NCBI RefSeq assembly: GCF_001411555.2
Contig: NC_049908.1
Span: 30,139,817-30,203,816 of the forward strand
Direction of reading: 5' to 3'
DNA length: 64,000 nt
Source: Juglans regia
Taxonomy: Eukaryota; Streptophyta; Magnoliopsida; Fagales; Juglandaceae
The notes under the pieces were generated by a model. It saw only the letters and a list, made by a program, of their open reading frames with translations, was not told the DNA's origin and made no database searches. A program made the translations under genes and the position numbers. This document shows positions 11,275 through 24,395 of this stretch, in pieces. Positions within the stretch are counted from its first letter, which is position 1; every line of letters starts with the position of its first letter.

Positions 11275-14200
11275 ATGGCTCCAGCTGCTGCAGGTGAGAG
11301 GACATTGAAGGAGACACCAACATGGGCTGTTGCCCTTGTTTGTGCCGTTTTCGTGATCATTTCAATTCTTATTGAGCAGGGGATTCATTCTCTTGGAAAG
11401 GTAAGACTTTTATGCTTGTGTAGTTATGCAACTATATACTTAAAAAGTTTTCTGTCCAGTTTTAGCTGATTGACGGCCAGCATAAACACTAGTACAACGT
11501 TTTTAGATCGATGCTGACTGACACTGTTATGATGAAACATTCGTGACATGCAGTGGTTTCAGAAGCGGCACAAGAAGGCCATGAGTGAGGCTTTAGAGAA
11601 GATTAAGGCTGGTAATTAAATCATTTGTAATCAAATCGTGTTGATGATTGAAAATATATACTTAAATAAAAGTTAATTATTTTGATCTTTTTATTTTGAA
11701 TTGGATGCAGAGTTGATGCTACTAGGCTTCATATCTCTGCTAATAACGTTTGGGCAACAGCACATTGCGAAGATATGTATCCCTGAGAAAGCGGGCAACA
11801 TCATGCTTCCATGTAAAAAGGAGTACTACCCCAAGGAAGAAGATGACGGAAAAGAAGAGAATGGTGATGGTGACAGGAGAAAGCTATTGGGGTATGCCGG
11901 AGATGTTGTATGGCGACGGGTACTTGCGCCAGCCGGTGGTGGAAGTGATCACTGTTCCGAACATGTTAGTGAAATTATATAATACGAATTTCATTCTAAT
12001 AATATATATATATATATATATTGATCTTGTTTGTGGATTTCAGAACAAAGTAGCGTTGATCTCACAGTCCGGGGTACACCAACTCCACATATTCATATTT
12101 GTGCTTGCGGTCTTTCATGTTCTCTATAGTGTTATTACCATGGCTCTGGCAAAGGCCAAAGTATGTTGCTGCTCTGATCTGATTCTAATTTCTACAACAT
12201 ATTATATGCATGAAGATTAATTCAGTTCCATTTTTTTTTTAATTTTTCTACAAAAAGGCCGGGGATGGAGCATTAATATAACCAATATTTTCAAAATACA
12301 AATGATCTATCACTACTTCATGTACATGCAGGTGAAGAAATGGAAAGCGTGGGAACAGGAGACCACATCTCTAGAATATCAATTTACCAATGGTAATGAT
12401 CATTCTTAGGAAAAATATTGAATCAGTTGTTTTTTATTTATTTATTTGAAGTGGTTGATGAGTTGGTGTGTTGTTGTTCGTAGATCCCTCTAGATTTAGG
12501 TTTGCTCGTCAAACCTCTTTTGTTCGGCGGCATAGCGGCTTCTCAACAACACCTGGTATCAGATGGATTGTAAGATGTATTCTTCTAAAATTTCATTAAT
12601 GATACATACATATTTTTTAAAAATAGTGATAGTCGTACACATACATTAAAGTGACTTATTAATATTAGTTGTACGTTTCGTGTACTGTACACCTAACCGA
12701 GATGAATGGTTTATTAATGCTTTTCTCAGGTGGCATTTTTTAGGCAATTCTTTCGTTCGGTAACGAAGGTTGACTATCTGACCATGCGTCACGGATTTAT
12801 CAACGTAAGTGGCCATCATTTTTTGATCTGTCATGTGCATCACCGGTCCCTGCTGGCCTGGCCTGCCCCCTCCGGCCTCTTCCTTTTTCCCCAATTAATT
12901 AATGATCATCACTATTTTGCTAATTCCTTCCTAGCTTGTTTAATTATTCATTAATATTTATGTATTACATCATGAACTTGATTACTTTGGCAGGCCCACC
13001 TCGCACCAAATAGCAAATTTAACTTTCATAAGTACATCAAGAGATCAATGGAAGATGATTTTAAGGTGGTCGTCGGTATTAGGTACGTACGTACGTAGTA
13101 CTTGATCTCTCTCTTTCTCTCTGCGTGTGTCCTGGCCGACTCATCATATGATCATCATGTGTGTATATTATTTGTGTTTGTGCTTATACTATATATATAT
13201 AGTGCCTAACAATGGATATATGTATATTGATATTACTGCAGTTTACCATTATGGATATGCTGTATCCTCTTTCAGCTCTTAAACGTGTATAGTAAGACAT
13301 CTATCTCTCCCCCTATCTAGCTAGCTAGCTAGCTAATTAATTCCTTTCTTCATTAACTAATTGTAGTTTTTATATATATATGATTTGATGATTTCCTCCA
13401 AATTAATATGCAACTTTCAGTACGTACTGACCAAAAGCTTTTATATATCATGCATGTACTTATGAACAGAATGGTACACGCTTTCGGTGATATCATTCAT
13501 ACCGCTAGTGGTAAGACATTAATTCTCATGCACACGCTAGCTGCCTTTAATTTGTTTTTTTCAAATTAAGCTTAATTTGTATAATTAATAAATATACATA
13601 TATATGTGCATGCATTATAATATATATAGATTTACACACACATTACATACACGACAAATTAATTTGCAAAATTTGATAACTAAGGATGCATGATCTAGCT
13701 AGCTAGGAGAGAAAATATAAGTACGTCTTTAATTAATTATTGGTTGAGTGATAATATCGATCGACCGATTAAATCTTAAATCGTGGACGTACGTACGTAC
13801 TGATCATGTGATCATGTGACCTGGCATGCAGATACTTCTAATGGTTGGAACAAAGCTTGAAGTTATAATCATGGAAATGGCTCAAGAAATACAAGATCGA
13901 ACAACTGTGGTGAAAGGAGCTCCCGTGGTAGAGCCTAGTAACAAATATTTCTGGTTCAATCGACCCGACTGGATTCTTTTCTTGATACATTTTACCTTGT
14001 TTCAGGTACGTACGCACCTCTAACTACATCTAGCTGTCGATACATCAAAAAATAATTTAATAATTAATTTGACTAAGTAACCAAACCAAATTGTAATTGT
14101 AATTTGAATCCATCCGGCCATGCATGACCCATATATATATGTTGAACAAATAAAGTCAACAATATATAAATTATATATAAGGTGAAGTATAGATTTGAGC

Positions 14201-16224
14201 ATAAATTAAAACCAAGGGAATCGTGAAATTAAGTGGTTATATCATAATATAACACGTAGTGCATGCAAATGTTGTACGTGCCCATGCATCAGCTATACGT
14301 ACGTACAATGTATCGATTCAAAATTTTAAGAGTATATATATATTTTTCTAAATTCTAGTATTTAGATTGAGAAAGAGATATATACATGAAGAAATAAGTT
14401 CTATAATATTTATTAATCATTTAACTATGATATTGTCCGATAATTAAACTCATAAATTAAGGCAATTAAAAATATTATATGGTACCCTACTTTATGTTTA
14501 TCCTTCTCCCACTTTTAAGTAAAGTTATTTAAAAAAAAAAAAATCTTAAAGTTGAAATAAAATTCGAGGACAATTAATATCTATGTATAATATAAACGCA
14601 AAATATATAGTTACATTTTCAGATTTCATTTTTGGTAATTTTCCCCGATGCCCCTAGACGTACTATTAGATCATTTAAGATTTTGTATAATTTTTAGATT
14701 TAGAAATAACTTCATGCATGTGGTACGAAAAAATCAGAAAGAAAACCCTCTTTTAATTTTTCCAAAGGTAATTAACCAAAACCATATATACGTTCCGTGT
14801 GTCACATTTTTCCATGTGACAGCTTAAATAAAATAAACTAATTTCTTTTAAATAATAAATGAAAAAATAATGGTTTATATCTAAGAATTAATTCTTAATA
14901 AAAGGAGGAGAACGCCGGCCGGCCATCCCTCGGTACGTGGTTGCCGCAATAGGTTGCTGTTTCCTTTTTTTTTTTTTTTTTTAAAGAAACAGTTATAATA
15001 TTTTTTAAAATTAAAATTAGATTATTATTTTATAAAATAACTTATCTTTAAAAAAACTTTAAATATACACGACAATTTATAAAATTATGGCGATCATGTC
15101 TTCGGTTAGTCATGTTAATAATGGATGAAAAGTTAAGAGATATATATATATATATATTTAAAAAAAAGAAAAGAAATATCACATACCTAATTATGAATAG
15201 AAGGTATTGATTCTAAATTTATATATATATATATATATATAGGATCTTAAATCTAAGTACTCTGGAATTAATGGAGCGTTAATATTTAACCCAAATTTCG
15301 TTAATTTTCTTCTTATAAAAAAAAAGACATTACAAACGCTCTGTCTAATTCTCCTAAGCATGCAGCAGCTAATTGGGTCATGTCATGTGTTGTGACGATA
15401 ATATTTCAATTCGAGCTAACTGACTATTTTCCTTTTCAATTTACAGAATGCGTTCCAAATGGCTTATTTTCTGTGGATTTGGGTAAGTGCAACTATTAAT
15501 TTCCAACTCCGGACGTGCGTTAATTGCATATATATTATATACACATGATATATAATATCTTTAAAATCAACATATAAATCCGGCCTCTTATTAATGCCAT
15601 TGCAGTACGAGTTCAAGTTGTCGTCCTGCTTCCATGAAAATTTGGCCGAAGTCTTGATAAGGGTTTTCCTTGGTGTAGCCCTTCTGGTATTATGTAGCTA
15701 TATCACCTTCCCTCTCTATGCCTTGGTGACTCAAGTGAGTAGTTCTAACTTCTAATTAGCTGAATATGTAATTAATTACTAACAGAAATCAAGGTGAGAC
15801 GACTATATATATAAGAGTACTGAAATATTTGCAGATGGGATCTCACATGAAAAAGGCAATATTTGAAGAGCAAACAGCGAAAGCTCTAAAGAAATGGCAG
15901 AATGCTGCAAGGGAGAGGAAGAAGTTGAGGAAGAGTGGGGCAGATGTTTCCTCTACGTTCATGAGTGGAGAAAATACTCCAAGTCATGGCTCATCACCCA
16001 TACACTTACTCCACAAGTATAAAACCAATTCTGCGGATATTGAAAGTAGTCCTGATCATCTCGGCTCTCCTAGGGCTTACCATTCTGAAACCGAACTCTC
16101 AGAGATTGAAGGTCCTACACGTCTTTCTAGTGACGATATTCATGAACCAAGAAGACATAACAATCCCGGAATAAATCATGTTGAAGCTCATAATTATGGT
16201 GATTTCTCGTTTGTTAAGCCCTAG
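11275..16224 (+). CDS. MLO-family seven-transmembrane protein, clade V type (powdery mildew susceptibility class)
   Basis: Fourteen exons join without a break: 11275-11400, 11554-11611, 11711-11964, 12044-12160, 12332-12392, 12484-12569, 12730-12804, 12994-13082, 13242-13291, 13470-13510, 13832-14005, 15447-15482, 15606-15734 and 15835-16224. They total 1686 nt and encode 561 aa, normal for MLO. The start is the ATG in front of [19 protein letters not shown]. Diagnostic stretches are [40 protein letters not shown], and YFWFNRPDW followed by the [12 protein letters not shown] helix. The extracellular-loop cysteines (KICIP, LPCKK, DHCSE, LSSCFHE) are kept. The tail (from residue 433) starts with an amphipathic calmodulin-binding region around [15 protein letters not shown] and ends DFSFVKP; the D/E-F-S/T-F tetrapeptide marks eudicot clade V (AtMLO2/6/12). 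Such proteins act at the plasma membrane and are needed by powdery mildew for entry. AATAAA lies 17 nt after the stop. Intron 11 is 1.4 kb. Confidence 0.95.
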
Positions 16225-17436
16225 TGATATTATTTGTTCAAATAAAGTTTTAGAAATTAATGGTCTTAATCTAATTAAGAAAAATGGGAAGTAAATTCAA
16301 CTTCCTGTATAAACAAGAACAAAAATGAATACCATTATCGAGTCTTTTTGCTTTGTTTTGTTTTGTTTTTTGTTGCTTGCTCTGATCTTTAGATACATGA
16401 GCTTTAATTTATTTGCCCAAATAGTCATAACAATAAAAATTCTCTAAGTTTGAAGTCTAATTAATATAAGGAAGAGATAATCACGAACGATTCATATGGA
16501 AATTAGGAAGTATATCCAACAATGAGGATCATCTAGTTAATTTGTTAGCTACATGATGGTTCATAAAATTTTGAAACGAAGAAATTCAACGTCAAACAAG
16601 TCCTCGAAGTTTAATTATGCATGGAACCAATTGAAGTTCTCATGCAAGGAGTCACGTACCCCATGCAGGAGAGAAAGAGATCAGGTTAAAGGACAAGAAT
16701 TCTCATTATGCCAATCGTGTTATATGTGCGCGTTTATAAAGTTTTCACCATCTATGAGCTGAGTGGCTAAATTAAAATTACGTTAGAACCAAGAAAAAAG
16801 ATGATCAGTATGCAGAATGCTAGCTACATTAATGACTGGTAAATCTGATATTTCTGAGGATTCGGATAATTTTTCTAATGAGGAAGGGATTTTTACTACC
16901 TTTGTTGCCTCCCATGCTAGCTAGATAGTGAACATGAGTCTAGTGAGGATACTACCTTTTTGCATCAGTCGTATGTAATCTATGGATGATTTTGAGGTAG
17001 ACGATCATGTGTTCATATGAATATAAATGATTTAATCTATATTTTTTTATGATCAATTTAAACTTTTGGAATAAATGATAATTTCACATAATATCAGAGT
17101 AGAGGTTATGAGTTTGAACTCTAACTCTAAACTTCATCTATTAATTAAATATTCTACGTGTTGAGATCATTTATTATGGGAGGTATGGTCCACAAATAAG
17201 AGGAGTGTTAAGATAAATAGTGATTTTACATCATGATCTTTAGTGACTTGTAACAATTTCTTTGAACAATTCATCAAATTGAAAAAGTTGAGTAAAAATA
17301 CTTTTAAAAACTCAATGGCACTAAACTTGAAAAAGAAGACTCTTTGAGCAATTCATGTTGTTTGTAATGATTTGAACATGAATTTAATGGTTGTTAAGTT
17401 GCATAATTATTTATTTGTTTGTTGCTTCATTTGAAG
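16225..17436. other. MLO 3' region and intergenic DNA
   Basis: It begins with the MLO 3' UTR; the AATAAA at 16241-16246 is a candidate polyadenylation signal. Beyond that the sequence is AT-rich. A segment near 17090-17210 has a faint tRNA-like or SINE-like look (GAGTTTGAACTC) but is not convincing. No gene is seen. Confidence 0.5.
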
Positions 17437-18192
17437 TAGGGGTGTTACCTGCCCATGTGGGGGGGCAGGGTCGACCCTTCCCTGCACCCCGCCCACTCTA
17501 ATAGTGCTCATGGCCACAAGGCCAAAAAATTATTCTTGGGCTGATCAAAAGAGACCAAAAACATATTTTTGAATTCAAATTATAAATTTAAATTTATAAA
17601 TATGATCATAATTTAAAAATTAATAATATAGTTTTTAAATTTATTAGTGCATATTATGTGTAAATTAATGTAGTTTAATATGACCTTTATATAAGAGGTC
17701 AAAGCAATACAAAGCTACGTTTAGGTAGTGAAGTGATTTTATATGATTTGTGAATAGTAGTGAAAAATTGATGAAAACATAATGATAAAATATTGAATAG
17801 TAATAAAAAGTAGACGAAAAATAATGATAAAATATTGAATAGTAATGAAATCACTCTACTACCCAAACACAACCTTAGGCTTGTCTGGGTAATGAGATCA
17901 CTCCACTACTATTCACTATTATTCAAAATTTTATCATTATTTTTTTTACTACTATTTAATATTTTATCATTACTTTTAATTATTATTCATAGATCATTTG
18001 AGATCACCTTAGTACACAAACGTATTATTTAAGCAATGTGAGATTCTTGTATTGCCTTGACAGGCTACATTGTAACTTTCACAAAATATTAAGTAAAAAC
18101 TATATTTAATACATTTTTTTTATATTTAATACATATTACTATATTTATATATTGGAAAACTAATAACAAATATTTATAAATATATGTACAAA

Positions 18193-18232
<40 letters not shown>

Positions 18233-18413
18233 AAGTAGGGTGGGGGGTGGGGTTGGGGCTGGAACCTAGGCCAGCCCTCCCAGTCCCAGCCCCACCCCCA
18301 GCCCCACCCCCACCCCCCTCCCTCCCCTCTCATGGTCTGGTGAGGTTGCCCATCCCACTATGTGTGGGCAGGGTGGATAGGAGAGGAGTGTGGCACCCCG
18401 CTGCTCACCCTTA
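17437..18413. mobile_element. hAT-like element with 8-bp target duplication and nested MITEs
   Basis: It starts TAGGGGTGTTACC and ends GCTCACCCTTA, flanked by ATTTGAAG (17429-17436) and ATTCGAAG (18414-18421), a 7/8 match. G-rich and C-rich motifs (GGGGGGGCAGGG near the left end; CCCAGCCCCACCCCC, GTGGGCAGGGTGG near the right) fill both subterminal regions. The interior contains two other inverted-repeat elements and a (TA)n tract at about 18196-18230. Confidence 0.8.
17712..18021. repeat. two adjacent copies of a short inverted-repeat MITE
   Basis: Copy 1 (about 17712-17873) starts TTTAGGTAGTGAAGTGATTT and ends AAATCACTCTACTACCCAAA. Copy 2 (about 17878-18021) starts CTTGTCTGGGTAATGAGATC and ends GAGATCACCTTAGTACACAA. 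Both have TGATAAAATATTGAATAGTA-type interiors, in opposite orientations. They are nested in the hAT-like element at 17437-18413. Confidence 0.65.
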
Positions 18414-20982
18414 ATTCGAAGTAGTCTATAATATACATATTAGACATTACTCATTCGGGCCTAATTCTTCATTTCAAGTTTGTACCATTTTGCTTCCATC
18501 ACATTGCCATTTAATTTGAGGGAGATTTGGATAGTGAGTTGAGATAAAAGTTAAAAATTGAATAAAAATATTGTTAGAATATTATTTTTTAATATTATTA
18601 TTATTTGAAATTTTAAAATTTTGAATTATTTATTATATTTTGTGTAAGAATTTAAAAAATTATAATGATTAGATGATATAAAATGAAATGAAATAAAATA
18701 TTTTTTCTTCAAAAAATAGTGTATAGGCCGCGTGTTAAATAAGAGTGGGGTCTTACCGCTGGGCGTACCGCCCAATATTTTTTTTTCTTCACATTTTTTA
18801 ATACATTTAAATATTTTTAAAAAATAAAAAAAATACACCAATACATTTAAAATCACTTCCTTAATCACTAAGTAAAAAAAATTTTTTTTGACCAGCGGTC
18901 AAATAGAGTGGGCAAAGTTGAGAGGCAAAGTAGACTTTTTCGTTAAGCAATTGTGGAGCCCCCGCCAGCCATCTCGCATCCATTTTGGAATCAATGGCTA
19001 CTGTGTAACGGACCACTCTAACATCTAGTACTTCCATTTCATAATTATTTTATAAAATACTTAGAGTAAAATATACTTACAATTTATTTACAATTATTTT
19101 ATAATTTATGTTGAATCAACCAATACAACCATACCATTCCATTAAAAATAAATGTTAATATTATAAAAGTATCCTTCATTTTATGTATAGTGGCAAAATA
19201 GTTGCAGCAAGCAAGTACTATATCATTATCCAAATATTTTAAACCTATATCACACGTCTTCACTTAATCAATATGTGATTTATTAATTTTAACATTTTAT
19301 TTTATTAAATATATACGTTTTTAAATAGAATAATAGAAATAAAAATCACATATTTATTAGATGTAGTCATGTGGTGGACGGTTTCTTTGTAGTATCTCTC
19401 TTATTTCATTTTGTCTTTTACCTCAAAATACATAAGATTGACAAATAATATAGAATTAGTAATGTATAGATATAATTAGAGCATTGGCAATGGCCTAGCC
19501 AAATGCCAATGCAAGTCCATAATTTGACTATATATAAAAAAAAAACATCTACATTGGATTAGCTAAAAGTCTAAAGTTTAAGACTTCAGCTACAGTAAAT
19601 TAATCAGACTCCTCTATAAACATAACGAGTTACTGTTCATCATTGAAACCAATATTTTATTATTTCATCTACTTTCCCTCCTTCATTTCTCTTTCTTCAT
19701 CCAATTTCCTTCATTTTTCCTTTCTTCATCCCCAAACGTGCAAACACCCGTCTTGAGTCCTTCGTCTTCTTCAACTGCAAGCACCCACTGTTCTTGTGTC
19801 TTCTTCAACCGCAAGACGCCTTCTCTCCGTCATGAGTCCACGTAGCTGTCATCTTCCAGCCCAAAAGGTAATTTCTCTTCCTCGCTTCTCTCTCCATCTT
19901 CTCTGCTTAGATTTCCTCTCCTTCTTCTCTTTCTATTTTCTCTCATTTCATTAAGTGATTTTTTTTGTGTTAGGGTTTACAATGACCATTTTGTCACAAG
20001 GTTGCCTTGCCAGTGAATCGTCTTCCAAAAGGTTGCACATTTCCTCCACAAACTGAACTTGAAAATCGTGATTTGGGTATTTCCGTGAACTGATTTGTGA
20101 TTTCGGTATTTTTGTTTGTGAAAATCGTAACTTGGAACTCTATTGGAACTCTGTTTTTTGCTATGCATTTGTTTCTTGATTTGTGATTATCCCCATACTA
20201 TGCATTTGGTTCATTGTAAGGAATTACAATGGCATTTTGCTAAACTAGGCACAATTATTTGTTCTTTATATGCAAGGTTTAGAAAATTAGGCAAGTGGTC
20301 GACATTGGTGTTGACATTGGTTTTCAAAACTAAACTTAGTAAGCATTGTAAAATCTCATTGAAGTTTTTTCAAGAATACTGGTATGTATGATATAGATTA
20401 TAGACCTATTTAGTACACATCTGGTTCATTTACGTGCTATAATTCAGATTGTATCTCATCATTGTGTTAAAAATGTTTACTTGAAATATTAGAATTGTGG
20501 TAATTATTATCTTCACACTATATTTGGGACAGTTTTGGATGATACTTCATTGACAGAGAGAGGCAGACAATGACCAAATCTATAACTTTGTAAAATCTTG
20601 CATGCTAACATATTGTCATGTTTCCATCCCCATACTATGCAATGGCATTGTATTTGGTTCATAAGTTTCTCTCACTATGATGTGCATTTGCTATGGATAT
20701 GTAAAGAAATTCAGGAAAAATGTACCTTCCAAATGCCATTTTACTCCCTAAGTTTCAATTCCTCTTCTAATTCTTGAAATCTATCAACCTCCTGAATTTA
20801 TGTTGGACTTATAGAACAAATAGTAAGAGAACAAATTATTTGTTGGCTTACAAATTGCAGGACCTTAAACTTCTAATATTGTAAGAGAACAAATAGTTTC
20901 AGGACCACAAGCAGTGTCATGCAAACTATTTGTTGGCTTACAAATTGTAGAGGCACAAACTCGGAGCAGAACCCACATTAAA
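18414..20982. other. AT-rich intergenic region with MITE-like repeats
   Basis: A GATGAG-family repeat lies at about 18521-18705. An AGAGCATTGGCAATGG motif near 19480 marks a second repeat type, also seen at 7055 and 25118. Around 19670-19970 is a pyrimidine-rich tract that resembles a 5' UTR or intron, but no convincing coding exon follows. No gene is called before the MLO-tail relic. Confidence 0.5.
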
Positions 20983-21295
20983 GATGCATTTAGGAAAGTC
21001 CCCCACTGTAACTCTAGGTGGGAGCCCTACCTTATCAATGGTGCGCGCCTCTGGACAATCATTGCATCGCTTCAAAACGACTGGTCACTCAACCCGCTCA
21101 TTTATGTACGAGGACCATGAGAGCTCTGATTTTGAAACTGATCCTTTGTCTCCCACCTCATCCACTACCAACTTGATTATAGGAGTAGATCCTGATGAGC
21201 TACAATCTGAACTAGATGAACCCCACCATGGAGAGGAAACCAAAAACGAAGATGACTTCTCATTTGTCAAACCTGAGCCACAAAAGGAACCTTGA
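20983..21295 (+). pseudogene. C-terminal fragment of a second MLO gene
   Basis: One frame encodes an MLO cytoplasmic tail: HLGKSPTVTLGGSPT, then SLHRFKTTGHSTRSF, SSDFETDPLSPTSS and finally DDFSFVKPEPQKEP before a TGA stop. The DFSF tetrapeptide again indicates clade V. The middle differs from the tail of the intact MLO 5 kb upstream, so this comes from a different paralogue, not a recent local copy. No transmembrane exons or calmodulin-binding region are found upstream; the start is not meaningful. It is most likely the relic of a neighbouring MLO gene whose remainder was deleted or overwritten by transposons. Confidence 0.8.
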
Positions 21296-23696
21296 TGTTG
21301 GCATTGGTGGGGTTATCAACAAGAATTGTATCAATTTTTTAACATGTATTGTGAGAGAACATTGTAGTTATTGGGATGCAGGCCGCAAATAGGGAAGCAT
21401 TTTTGTATAATTTACAAAGGCTTGTTCATAAAGTTACTGTCCGTCAAAAATCAAAACATAATTTCAAAATTTTATTTTTTCCAGCCTAACTTTATGTTTG
21501 TAGACTAGTAGTTCAATTCATGAATTCGATAGATTCCAATCCTTCCCCTTCCTCATGTTAAATCTTGCTTACATAGTGATAGTATGACATGTTTGGTCAT
21601 TTGTGCGTAGTCAGTGTTGGCATTTAACTTGTGGAGTTGGTATTGGACATGCTGCTCCTTGATATCGGAACATGTAGCTTAGATACATGCTGTCATGCAC
21701 CTCTTTACACTAAATGGATACTATCCATTTCAAGTCTTGAAATGGAGATGGAGGATGTTATTCCCTTCAGGATTAGCTACTCAGAGTACATAACATGAGA
21801 AGGATCGACATTCTTTGATGGTAACTAATGGAAGAATTGAATAGAATAGCTAGTCCAGGTGTTGTGTTAAAGGTTTTAGCCAATAAACAGGTGTTAAATT
21901 GTTACAGTACTGGCATTCAACCCACCGATGCAAAGAGTAATTAATATCAGGAGTGGGATGGGATCATAAATCGCTGCCCAAAAAGAGTAAAGGCCCTGCT
22001 GAATTTCAGGCTCACTTCTACCGTCCCATCCAGATTGTCAACATGTAAAAGCATGCTACAACATTTTAGACACCCAAAATCATTTCCTTTATGGTTTGTG
22101 TTTACGGTGTGTTTCGCAGCCTGGACAACTCTACGTTGACAGTGCTACGATGGGTGTTATTTGGAGCTTCCGGCAGTGTTCCGGTGACGTTTTATACGTC
22201 CATGGTGATGAATGAAAAATAAGTGTAGGGAAAGTAAAGAGAGAATTACACCAAGATTTATGTGGTTTAGCAACAGGCCTACGTCTATGAGGGTTTAGAA
22301 AGGGGAGTCTCCACTATAATATATCTGTTTACAGTCACTCATGGTTCCTCATATCTCATTGTATGAAGAAGGTTTGAGCTCTTCCTGTTGGAGACGATGT
22401 CTTCCTCGAGAAGCTGCTGAAGAAGAAGATGATCTGATTGAGGGAGCATTGAGTCGGTGTGAGAAGTAGCAGTCGTCCTCGGCCTACTTTTTATCTGGCA
22501 TACTTTGAAGCTTCCTGCCATAATATGACTTGTCCCTTGGCGTGTCTGACTTGCTCTCCTTGGTTTGACACTTGCATAATATTGATGTCTCTTTATTGTC
22601 TCTTCTTTATTTTTTATGGTGGTCTGGTGGGCTGGGCCCAATTTATGGACTGTGTATTTTATCCCTCCACATTTTGTTAGGCAAGTAAACACAGATTATA
22701 ATGCAAGTGGTGCTTTGGACCGAATAGTGAAAATATTTCATCTTATCTCATCATTATAATTTTTTTAAAATTTCTACATAAAATATAATAAACAATTCAA
22801 TTTTTTTAAATTTCAAAATAATAATAATATTCTAATAATATTTTATTGAAATGTCAACTTTCATCTCATTATCATCTCATTATCTAAACCAAACCTTAAT
22901 TTAATAGCGGAAGAGGCTCCGGTGGACAAACGAGACAGAACACGATTCTCAGGTGGCTTCTTCAAGCCTAAACAATAAGCATCATTAATGGTTGTTGTAT
23001 GTTTAGCTAACTAGGTACTGGCTACCACTTGCTTATTTTTCTCTTTCTAGATGATGACATACATACATATATGTTCCTCATACGTGTCCAAATTTCATCA
23101 GCAAGCTACTCTCCATCTCTTTCCAAACTTCAAATAATTAAAACTAATACCAAATATCGGAATCAAAACAAATTTTATTGTTAGAATGTTCCTAACTATG
23201 GTATAATATTTCCTTCACAACTTATCTTCGTAATTTCTTCTCTTAGTTTTTTAATTGTATTAATGAATCATATGAGCAGATAAAGATAGAAAAATAATTA
23301 CTGTATTCAGAATCTAAAGACAAAATCCTCTTCATTTCTTTTAAAGTCTTTAGACCGTGCAAGCCCGAGGAGGATTAAACAAATATTTTGTGTATCCATA
23401 TAAATAAAGTTATTATTGAGTAAAAGAACAAAATAAGATAGAAAAATTATATTTTTATTACTATCTTGTATCATAATAAATGAATAATAATAATAAATAA
23501 ATAAATAATAATTTTGCAATGATTTTGTTGATGTTGTGTTTTGCAGCTCGAACAATTCCACAATTCCTTTTTGTTCAGAGCCTGCAAGAACACAAGATGT
23601 GAGGGCTCGGGGTGGTAAGAAACACTTCTAATACCTAAGCTAGTACTTGTTTGTTGGGAATATATACCTGGTGATCAACATGATGGTGGTCTCCTA
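21296..23696. other. intergenic region with repeats
   Basis: No gene is seen. A GATGAG-family repeat ends at 22898 with CTAAACCAAACCTTA. The block at about 22130-22680 has higher GC and short open frames without recognisable domains; it looks like part of an LTR or an untranslated region, but I cannot place it. Confidence 0.45.
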
Positions 23697-24395
23697 TAGG
23701 GGTGTCAAATCATATTAACGGGTCGTATTCGTGTCGTGTCAAGGTATGTACATTACACTTAATGGGTCAACATGAACACGACCCGTTAAGGATTTCGTAT
23801 CAAAATTTCAAACCCGATCATGACACGGTAAGATAACGGGTTGACACGACATGACCCGTTAATGAATAAGAAATAAATTGACACGACGCGATACGACACA
23901 ACTCGTTCCGTTTCAACCTGTTTACATTAATGGGTTGAACAGACATGATACGACATGACACGACCCGTTTGACTTAATTAATTTTATATAAATATTTAAA
24001 TATAAATAATATTTATAAAAAATAAAAAACTAACTACAAGTCTAAAATTACAATCCAAACAAATATGATCCACACAATTTGTAATAATATTCATTATTAA
24101 AATTATGTCCCAAATATAATAAACAAAACATACAATGTAAATATATTAATGCTACAATCCAAAATATAATAAAAAATTAAAAACACAGATTTAAACAAAT
24201 TTAGAACTTGAAGAAGGAAGTAGAGCGTCCTTGCCCTTTAGGTCTAAGGGTATAAAGGTAAATTTAATTTTCTTAACGGGTCATAATGGGTTGACCCATT
24301 AGTGACCCGAACCCATTAAGGCTAAACCCTAACCCGCTTTTATCGTGTCATGTTCGTATTGAGTTAATGGGTCGTGTCACATATTGCCACCCCTA
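23697..24395. mobile_element. hAT-like element with 8-bp target duplication
   Basis: It begins TAGGGGTGTCAAATC and ends TTGCCACCCCTA. The flanks are GTCTCCTA (23689-23696) and GTCTCCTG (24396-24403), a 7/8 target duplication. Both subterminal regions are packed with ACACGAC, GACCCGTT/AACGGGTC and CGTGTCGTGTC motifs in both orientations around an AT-rich centre. There is no coding capacity. Confidence 0.9.

Noticed and set aside
17090..17210. Possible tRNA-derived SINE (GAGTTTGAACTC resembling a B box)
   Set aside because: No convincing A box at the right distance, no tail and no second copy seen.
20143..20391. 82-codon frame upstream of the MLO tail relic, considered as lost MLO membrane exons
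   Set aside because: The translation shows no MLO motifs and the hydrophobicity is explained by T-rich DNA.
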